This document shows positions 58,642 through 64,000 of a stretch of DNA of 64,000 nt, in pieces. Within the stretch, counting starts at the first letter, position 1. Each line of letters begins with the position of its first letter. The notes beneath the pieces are model-generated. The model was not told the DNA's origin and did not search any database. It saw only the letters and a program-made list of their open reading frames with translations. Source of the stretch: Pseudomonas fluorescens (lineage in GTDB: Bacteria; Pseudomonadota; Gammaproteobacteria; Pseudomonadales; Pseudomonadaceae); contig NZ_CP012830.1 of the NCBI RefSeq assembly GCF_001307155.1, positions 558,001-622,000 on the forward strand. The letters run 5' to 3'. A program made the translations under genes and the position numbers.

Positions 58642-59334
58642 TCAGGGCAGGTAGAGATTGAACAACCCGCCTCCCAACGGGCCGCCATTACGGATTTCAG
58701 TGCGCCCGTGCACGCCGCTGCGCTGGTGCAGTTGTGCAATACGCGCAGCGAAGTACAGACCCAGGCCGGTGCTGCCACTGGCCGGATTGATACCCTGTAC
58801 GTAATCCGCCTGACGCTCGATCATCTGGTCCGGGAAACCCTCGCCGTCGTCATTGATCGACAACAGCAACTGCCCGGTTTCCTCACCGATGCTGATCAAT
58901 AGCGAATGCCGGGCATGACGAATGGCATTGTTGATCGCATTGGCCAGTACCGTTCCAATCAGCTCCCGGTCGAAGAATCCGAGAGGGCTCAAGGGATCGA
59001 TCTCATAAGTCACGACAATGCCGCGACTCTTGAACACGTCCTGATGAGCCGCCAACTGCGCTTCGATGAAATCGTCCAGTTCGTGATAGTCCGGACGCAA
59101 CGGCAACTGGTTGACGCCGAGCTTGTAGAGCCCCAGCAACTGCACCAGCATGCCGTTCAGATGAGCGAACTCATAGTCGATCACGCCCTGCTCGGCAGTG
59201 TGCTGCTGAGCCGCAGGCAAGCGCGCAAGCCACTGTCCGTGGGCCTGCATCAGCAACGCCAGGGAGTTCTTCATGTCGTGTACGGTGGAGGCGATCACCG
59301 TGGAAAAGTCGAGCCCCTCGTCAACATCATTCAT
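58642..59334 (-). CDS. Cytosolic sensor histidine kinase
   Basis: Soluble kinase of 230 residues; ATG 59334 overlaps the receiver-TPR gene stop (ATGA). The H box is STVHDMKNSLALLM (His19), followed by LANAINNAIRHARHS (N box), NDDGEGFPDQM (G1) and STGLGLYFAARIAQLH (G2). No input domain or membrane span exists, so it must take its signal from a partner. The coupled receiver-TPR gene upstream is the likely one. Confidence 0.87.
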   Translation of the reverse strand: MNDVDEGLDFSTVIASTVHDMKNSLALLMQAHGQWLARLPAAQQHTAEQGVIDYEFAHLNGMLVQLLGLYKLGVNQLPLRPDYHELDDFIEAQLAAHQDVFKSRGIVVTYEIDPLSPLGFFDRELIGTVLANAINNAIRHARHSLLISIGEETGQLLLSINDDGEGFPDQMIERQADYVQGINPASGSTGLGLYFAARIAQLHQRSGVHGRTEIRNGGPLGGGLFNLYLP

Positions 59335-60935
59335 TCGCCAAACGCCTTGCTTCGCAGCTTCTGATAACGCGGATAACGCGCATCGCTCTCGGGCATCATG
59401 CCCACCATTTTCAGGCACGTACGGCACTCTTCCAGCAGCGCTGAATCGAGGCTGGCATCAGCCCCGTGCAACAGCGATTGCGCCATATTGAGGGCAATAC
59501 TGATGTTCTTCGGCTGCAACAACAGCGCACCGCGAAAAAGCTCCCGCGCCTCGGGCAACGCGCCCGCCTTGTAACTGCGCACGCCCTGGCGGTTGAGATC
59601 TGCCGCCGCGTTGCCGGAGTTGAGAATCGCCGGGTCGTCGGTCTGCTGGGCAATGCCTTGCATCACCACCGGGTCGTCGCCGTAAATCTCGGCGCAGTTT
59701 TTCAACATCGAATTACCGGCGTCAGTCTGCCCCAGCATCTTCAACTGCTTGGCGACCAGCAACGCCGCTTCGGCGCTCATGAACTGCTCCATGCCATCGA
59801 GACGGGCCAGTGCTTGCTCCGTCAGCTTCTCAGCGGTTTCGGCATCGTTGAGCAGCAGACTGGTGGCTTTCATCAAGCGCGCCCGGATCTGCAGCCCCGG
59901 ATCGTTGATGTTTTCCTTGGCGACGGCACTCAGGGTCTGGTTGATCTCCAGTCGAGTGCGGGTATCCAGGCCTTTTTCACTGCCTTTACTGATGAGCGCA
60001 TGAGCCAGGCCAAGATTGCTTTCTGGGTCCTTGAAACGTGACTGCGCCCCCTGGGAGACCGCTTGACGATAGGCTTTCGCCGCACCTTCGAAGTCTTCGT
60101 TGGTCATCGCCAACTTGCCCAACAACGATTGCCTGCGCACCGCCAATGGCGACAGGCGAACGGCCTCTTCCAGCACATTCTGCGCAGCCTTGGTGTCGCC
60201 TTCAGCGACCAGCACATCGGCCAGTCCGTCATACAACGCCGGCATCATCGGGAAAGCCTTTAGCGCCTTTTCGTAGACGGCTTTTGCCTGAGCGATCTGG
60301 CCACGCTTGAACATCAATCGCCCCAGACCGACATAGGCCCAAGGCAATGGACGATCCGCCAGAATGCTGTTGTACAAGCGCTCCAACGCCTCATTCTGAT
60401 TCATGTCGCGCAACGCATCGGCACGGTAGCGCAGGCACAGCGGCGAATAGCGCGGGTCCTGCTTGCACAGCTCGATACAGGCATTCAGGACTTCAACCGG
60501 CTTACCCCGATCCAGCGCCTGCAGAATCGGTTTGAGCAACGTCTTGCGCTGCTCCAGTCGCTCCAGCCGCTGGGCCAGGCCAGCGCGGTTGAAAGGCTTG
60601 GTCAGATACGCATCCGGCTCATGCTCGAGCGCACTAAGCACCATCGCCTGACTGCTCTCGGCGGTGACCATCAGAAACACGCTTTCATGGCTGATCAGCT
60701 TCTCGACCATCAGGTCTTCAAGCACCTGCTGACCGTTCTTCTTGCCATCGCCAAGGTGATAATCCTGCAAGATGAAGTCGTAGCGCTTCTGCGCACACAT
60801 GCGCAGCGCCACCTCACCCGTGTCGGCAGTGTCGACATCCTTGACACCCAGCTCACGCAACATCGACCTGACCGAACTACGGAAATCCGAGAAATCATCG
60901 ACGATCAAAAAGCTCTTTTGGTGGTACGCCAGCAT
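59331..60935 (-). CDS. Response regulator with receiver domain and tetratricopeptide repeats
   Basis: 534-residue regulator without a DNA-binding domain. The N-terminal receiver has FLIVDDFSDFR, FILQDYHLGDG with Asp58, and AYLTKPFNRAG; the rest is TPR-like helical repeats (for example AYVGLGRLMFKRGQIAQAKAVYEKALKAFP and AALLVAKQLKMLGQTDAGNSML), pointing to protein-protein output. Transcribed first, coupled to the kinase gene. A FliA-type promoter about 95 bases upstream suggests co-control with motility genes, which is inference. Confidence 0.88.
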   Translation of the reverse strand: MLAYHQKSFLIVDDFSDFRSSVRSMLRELGVKDVDTADTGEVALRMCAQKRYDFILQDYHLGDGKKNGQQVLEDLMVEKLISHESVFLMVTAESSQAMVLSALEHEPDAYLTKPFNRAGLAQRLERLEQRKTLLKPILQALDRGKPVEVLNACIELCKQDPRYSPLCLRYRADALRDMNQNEALERLYNSILADRPLPWAYVGLGRLMFKRGQIAQAKAVYEKALKAFPMMPALYDGLADVLVAEGDTKAAQNVLEEAVRLSPLAVRRQSLLGKLAMTNEDFEGAAKAYRQAVSQGAQSRFKDPESNLGLAHALISKGSEKGLDTRTRLEINQTLSAVAKENINDPGLQIRARLMKATSLLLNDAETAEKLTEQALARLDGMEQFMSAEAALLVAKQLKMLGQTDAGNSMLKNCAEIYGDDPVVMQGIAQQTDDPAILNSGNAAADLNRQGVRSYKAGALPEARELFRGALLLQPKNISIALNMAQSLLHGADASLDSALLEECRTCLKMVGMMPESDARYPRYQKLRSKAFGE

Positions 60936-61038
60936 CGAAGATTCCAGGCAATTAAGAAGATGAACCCAAAGACAAATGCAGGGACCAGCTCAACTTCGCC
61001 GCCCATAGGGGCGTTGCGCAGGACAACGGCCCATCGGG

Positions 61039-61065
61039 TTATCGGCCAGTTGTGGCGTTCCCTTA
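61039..61065 (-). promoter_or_regulatory. Putative FliA promoter of the receiver-TPR/kinase pair
   Basis: Minus strand GCCGATAA is the exact FliA -10, with TAAGGGAA at N11 as a partial -35 (4 of 8 bases). It predicts a leader of about 95 bases. Confidence 0.55.
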
Positions 61066-61128
61066 TAGGTGTTGGCAAACAATTGTGGGTTTAGTCGGAG
61101 CGTTGCAAATAAGCCGTGGAAAAGTCTC

Positions 61129-61162
61129 AAAAAAGCCCCACCAGGTGATTCTGAACGGGGCT
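61129..61162 (-). terminator. Terminator of the Cys-rich gene
   Basis: AGCCCC / GGGGCT flanking CACCAGGTGATTCTGAAC's region; on the minus strand the hairpin ends in TTTTTT. It lies 82 bases after the gene's stop. Confidence 0.75.
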
Positions 61163-61244
61163 GTTTCGATATCGTTTTAGTAATGCAGATAGTCCACAGT
61201 GGCTCAATGCGCGATGGTCAGCTTGCCGAAATGCCGCCCACAAC

Positions 61245-61925
61245 CTACCAAGAGCCTCCCCAGGAATTCCGAATAAGGCCGGTGAACTCTTTGAGTGTCG
61301 CGCTTGCCTTTAATGGGCAAAGTAGTTGTGGCAAGAGAACACCGCATGTCGCGCACGAGGGAGCCGTCAGGTAGTCGGTGTAATTCGGGTTACTCCCTGC
61401 GGGGTCGTACAGCACCTCCGACATTGTCCAAGGCCGGGGTAGCGAGAGACGAATAGCATAATGAACAAGCTTGGGTGCGGCGCATCGACCAGCAATGGGT
61501 GCATTCTGCACAGTGCATGAGCGAATGAAGCTCGCCGCCAGAGGGAGACCGCCAAATGACCTGCTGCCGTCATCCGGGATGTTTCCCGCTATCACCAGTG
61601 CTGGAAGGAAGCGCTTGTGATGGCCTGTGAGAGCTCCTCGGAAGGCGTTGTAGCCTGGTGTTCCATCAGCCGGCGAACAGGCGGCAACCCATTGCCCATC
61701 GTTTGAGCGAAGGACTCCGAGCATCATAGTTGGCCCGCCGATGATACAGTCGACGATCGTTCGCGCTACCTCGTAGACCTGTTGCGTCTCGTAAATGGGA
61801 TGCTTTCCGCCACACGATCCGCAGGGCACATCATCTCCATAGGCCTGCCCAGTATAAGTGTCGCCCGCATCACTACCGGCGAGGCTGCGATGCACCCTCA
61901 CGCCTTTCTTTCCTTGATGAATCAT
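61245..61925 (-). CDS. Cys-rich protein of unknown function, weakly deaminase-like
   Basis: 226 residues from ATG 61925; GTG starts at 61994 and inside the frame are alternatives, and no good ribosome site decides. Not recognised with confidence. It has CGSCGG (Cys35, Cys38), GRCAAPKLVHYA (Cys148) and PSCATC (Cys191, Cys194). The last two, spaced about 43 residues apart, recall the C-A-E and P-C-x-x-C zinc pair of the cytidine-deaminase fold as used by bacterial toxin deaminases, but the expected catalytic Glu is Ala150. It lies in the low-G+C accessory segment. The resemblance could be chance. Confidence 0.55.
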   Translation of the reverse strand: MIHQGKKGVRVHRSLAGSDAGDTYTGQAYGDDVPCGSCGGKHPIYETQQVYEVARTIVDCIIGGPTMMLGVLRSNDGQWVAACSPADGTPGYNAFRGALTGHHKRFLPALVIAGNIPDDGSRSFGGLPLAASFIRSCTVQNAPIAGRCAAPKLVHYAIRLSLPRPWTMSEVLYDPAGSNPNYTDYLTAPSCATCGVLLPQLLCPLKASATLKEFTGLIRNSWGGSW

Positions 61926-62493
61926 CGCGAACCGTCCATGCGCAACGCTAGTGGATATCGGTAAGTGTAGTGATCCAATGCAATCCAGAGTCACCCTGCA
62001 AAAGCGTAGCCCTCACAGGGCGCGGGGGCGACCATCTCGTTACACAGTCGAGTCGACCAGCAGTTCACGCAAAGACGAAGCACCGCTGGCAGCCGCAGTA
62101 CCGTGTCGATGTTGCAGGAAGACGGCGAGCAATTCGGACGGTTCAGGGGCTTAGCCTGACGCAGGAGCAGGAGTCAGTCAGCAAACAACCAGGCTCACAA
62201 ACCTGCAAACAAGCGATGCTCGAGCAACCCGACACTCCGATATATTGCGGGAGTTTGTTGTACCGGCCCCAATCACGGCTGGTGTGGCGCCAGCCCGCGC
62301 CGAGAAAAAACTTAACGTCGTGTCCGGGATTAGTTGACCACTACAGATCTCAAATCTGCCCCTTCTGGATTTCAAATCCGAAAGTGGGGATGGTCCAAAA
62401 CTGGGTCATCGTCGGTGTGCTCAAATCTGAGCACATCAGGTGCTGGGACGTGAAGCAGGCAAAAAGCAATCGCTGCTATCGGCCCTTAGCTCG
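61926..62493. other. Intergenic region (568 bases) with low G+C
   Basis: No convincing gene; open frames on either strand lack ribosome sites and recognisable features. A hairpin cluster occupies 62345-62435. The one 60-base line I counted (62341-62400) is 45% G+C. Confidence 0.5.
62345..62435. repeat. Cluster of short hairpins
   Basis: Four in a row: CAGAT-CTCAA-ATCTG (62345-62359), GGATT-TCA-AATCC (62369-62381), GATGGTCC/GGGTCATC with two wobble pairs (62391-62412), and TGTGCTCA-AATC-TGAGCACA (62416-62435, 8-bp perfect stem). They lie downstream of the adhesin stop. Confidence 0.7.
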
Positions 62494-63462
62494 TTACAGG
62501 TAATTCACGATGAACGTTACTTCGGTGTTCGCGGTGCCGGCTTCCAGTTTGCTGCCGGCCAGGCGGTAGTAAGCGGCGGACAGCGGTATGTTGAAGCTTG
62601 TGCCTGTGGTGTTGAACCCGTCGAACGGGTAGGTAGTGTCCAGCGCGATAGGTTGTCCTGCCTCGTTCATCAGTTGCAGACCGATGCCTTTGGCCGTCGA
62701 GCCGGCGCTCAGTGCGACGATGCCCTTTTGCGCGTCGATGACCTGGGTGGTGGCCTTAAGTGAATAGGTCACCTTTTTGATACCGCGCTGGCATTGGTTC
62801 AAGGCGAGGTTGAATTTGATCGTCCGAGGGGTATCGCCGCTCTTGTTGAATTCGTCCAGGCGATAGTCGTCGCCCATTTGAACCGACACTGCCGGGGTCT
62901 GGCAGGAGGCCGTATTTAGGATAATGGGATTGATCAGATAAAATTTGTTAAACACTGCGCTACCGGCTTGGTATTGGCCCAGATAGCCAGCGGGAACACT
63001 GTTTTCCGATGCCAATTCACTCGACTTGATGATTTCAAGTCGGTAATTAGTGGCGGGCACACTCCAGTTTCCGTTAGAAAGGTCCATGCGCGCCGCCTCT
63101 AGGTACCCTATGTCGTCGCCTATTCGGAATGAGAGCCCAGTTTTACCCAAAGGAAAGGTACTGCCGCTGGTCACGCTACCCCCCAGTGCCGGGTTCAGGA
63201 CAAAGCCATAGAGTGTCGGGGCGCCACAATTGAACCGCTGATACTCCGCGCTAATGATCTCCTGGTAAATAACAGTGCCGATGGGTGCATCCTGAGGGAC
63301 TGTCAGGCCTTCCGTCAGTTTGCTCCCGTAGTTCATGGTGATGGTCTTGTAGCCGCTGTAGAAGTGGCAGTCCGCAGGTGCTTCCGATGAAAATACAATC
63401 GCCATTACGGCAGCGACGCTCAGCAGAGGGCGCAGTCGGCTCTGCATTCTTGAAAGTTTCAT
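62494..63462 (-). CDS. Two-domain fimbrial adhesin (FimH-like), orphan
   Basis: Exported adhesin of 322 residues. ATG 63462 gives the signal peptide MKLSRMQSRLRPLLSVAAVM through APA|DCHF (cut after residue 30). The N-terminal domain (about 31-180; Cys32, Cys79) would bind the receptor; the C-terminal pilin domain starts near 183 with ASCQTPAVSVQMG (Cys187) and its partner Cys224 in LNQCQRG, and ends TEVTFIVNYL, a donor-strand-type end. No chaperone, usher or major pilin gene is adjacent. It is either served by a distant fimbrial operon or is a relic. Confidence 0.82.
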   Translation of the reverse strand: MKLSRMQSRLRPLLSVAAVMAIVFSSEAPADCHFYSGYKTITMNYGSKLTEGLTVPQDAPIGTVIYQEIISAEYQRFNCGAPTLYGFVLNPALGGSVTSGSTFPLGKTGLSFRIGDDIGYLEAARMDLSNGNWSVPATNYRLEIIKSSELASENSVPAGYLGQYQAGSAVFNKFYLINPIILNTASCQTPAVSVQMGDDYRLDEFNKSGDTPRTIKFNLALNQCQRGIKKVTYSLKATTQVIDAQKGIVALSAGSTAKGIGLQLMNEAGQPIALDTTYPFDGFNTTGTSFNIPLSAAYYRLAGSKLEAGTANTEVTFIVNYL

Positions 63463-63674
63463 ATTGATATCGATACAGAATAGCGGGGCGATCATCTTAT
63501 GGGATCTCTAAAGGCCGTGCACATAAGACACTTCTTAAAACGTCGAACGCTGCAATCCTAATCCCCTCAAATCTGAGTGCATTACCGCGCGCTTAACTAC
63601 TTTGCATCCAGGCAATATACCCACCGATACCTCCTAAGGCAGACCAAGTGATCTACCATTGAATGGAGTAGCAG
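63463..63674. other. Intergenic region upstream of the adhesin
   Basis: Divergent region between the adhesin and the short frame at 63675. It includes CTCAAATCTGAG at 63566-63577, also present at 62420-62431. No promoter is claimed. Confidence 0.5.
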
Positions 63675-63812
63675 ATGAATATCGCGAAAATAGGGAAATC
63701 GGCGAAACATTTCGCCTATCTCGTGCTTCGAATTGGCCGACTCCGCAAAAGTGTGGAGTCGTCCTCCACTCATAACGTTAACCCACCGTTATCTAACGTT
63801 AGCCAGGCCTGA
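63675..63812 (+). CDS. Possible short reading frame, 45 codons
   Basis: ATG 63675 is preceded by GGAG at six-base spacing. The peptide starts MNIAKIGKSAKHFAYLVLRI, is basic (Lys/Arg-rich) in the first half and ends at TGA 63810. It overlaps hairpins at 63701-63716 and 63739-63769. It could be a leader peptide, a small protein or a chance frame; the good ribosome site is the only support. Confidence 0.35.
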   Translation: MNIAKIGKSAKHFAYLVLRIGRLRKSVESSSTHNVNPPLSNVSQA

Positions 63813-63995
63813 CAGCAGGCTGGAGCAGGTGGTAAATGTGACGATGGCTCACATTTGAGCCATCCGGAGCAAAGTGGGATTTCCTCACTTTGCCCTAACT
63901 ACCTACCCGGAAACAGGGAATCTAAGTGCGTCACAACGGCGGCTTGTGATACGGGAAAATCCCGCATCTACCGGGTGCCGTTCGGAATAACACCC
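63701..63995. ncRNA. Hairpin-dense, probably structured region running to the window edge
   Basis: At least seven stem-loops in 295 bases: GGCGAA-ACAT-TTCGCC (63701), GACTCC/GGAGTC (63739-63760), CCAGGCCTG/CAGGCTGG with one bulge (63803-63823), GATGGCTCA-CATT-TGAGCCATC (63843-63864), GCAAAGTG/CACTTTGC (63869-63893), TCACAA/TTGTGA (63931-63949), CGGGA-AAA-TCCCG (63952-63964), with AACGGC/GCCGTT (63935-63982) closing over the last. No protein-coding frame continues through it. Structured RNA is inferred; the strand of transcription is not known. Confidence 0.55.
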
Positions 63996-64000
63996 TCCCA

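Larger units (their letters stand above)
60936..61244. other. Intergenic region (309 bases)
   Basis: Holds the putative FliA promoter of the receiver-TPR gene (61039-61065) and the terminator of the Cys-rich gene (61129-61162). No coding sequence is seen. Confidence 0.6.

Noticed and set aside
62494..63462. An invertible fimbrial switch upstream of the adhesin
   Set aside because: No matching inverted repeats of adequate length flank the promoter region, and no recombinase gene is seen.
63773..63801. TAACGTTA repeats as part of an integron attC site
   Set aside because: The flanking core does not keep the RYYYAAC...GTTRRRY pattern, and no cassette-like frame is present.
63926..63945. GTGCG at 63926 as a group II intron 5' end
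   Set aside because: No domain V and no reverse-transcriptase frame visible; the motif is short and can occur by chance.

Overview
The window looks like about 61 kb of core chromosome from a member of the Pseudomonas fluorescens group, followed by about 3 kb of accessory DNA at the right edge. The assignment rests on gene content and order: a B12-riboswitch cob operon, cysM next to a 916-residue GacS, phoPQ-dctA, nrdA beside an rstAB-like pair, and sigma54/FliA flagellar promoters. Several families of Pseudomonas-type REP inverted repeats sit between genes. No tRNA, rRNA, CRISPR array or transposase gene was recognised.

Layout. 1-5575 (minus): cobO-cobB-bluB-cobD-cobC-cobQ, each gene overlapping the next, led by a cobalamin riboswitch; cobQ runs off the left edge. 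5768-11686: an unknown protein, an O-methyltransferase, two NlpC/P60 lipoproteins, hda, an AI-2E-type permease and a DUF2066 protein. 12072-14970 (plus): purM-purN, a DUF3108 protein and a 62-residue protein whose likely terminator is split by a 177-bp MITE-like element. 15227-21398 (minus): DUF2058, mazG, relA, rlmD, cysM. 21609-26026: an OmpR-type pair with a kinase lacking any sensor region, then gacS. 26093-33549: small metabolic and repair genes (ldhA, META lipoprotein, TlpA-like, arsC-wrbA, Tag, ttcA, Yip1, sprT).

33669-44162: a CoA-transferase, dctA with a sigma54 promoter and upstream palindromes, an AraC regulator, phoPQ, a dienelactone hydrolase, a phosphopantetheinyl transferase and rstAB-like genes. 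44163-47787: nrdA with two ATP-cones behind a DnaA box and tandem NrdR-type boxes. 47960-55655: flgBCDE, cheR, cheV, flgA, flgM, flgN and a PilZ brake protein, with recognisable sigma54 and FliA promoters. 55712-60935: an MFS permease, a glutamine-synthetase-family enzyme, and a cytosolic kinase paired with a receiver-TPR protein behind a possible FliA promoter.

60936-64000 differs in character: G+C is near 45-47% in the lines I counted (against 67% in a purM line), genes are sparse, and hairpins are dense. It holds a Cys-rich protein faintly like a deaminase, an orphan two-domain fimbrial adhesin, a 45-codon reading frame, and, from 63701 to the edge, a run of perfect, partly mutually exclusive stem-loops. 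That last stretch is the best candidate here for something undescribed, but it is cut by the window edge.

The core genes link B12 supply, purine and deoxynucleotide synthesis, the stringent response (RelA/MazG), Gac and PhoPQ signalling, dicarboxylate uptake and flagellar control.
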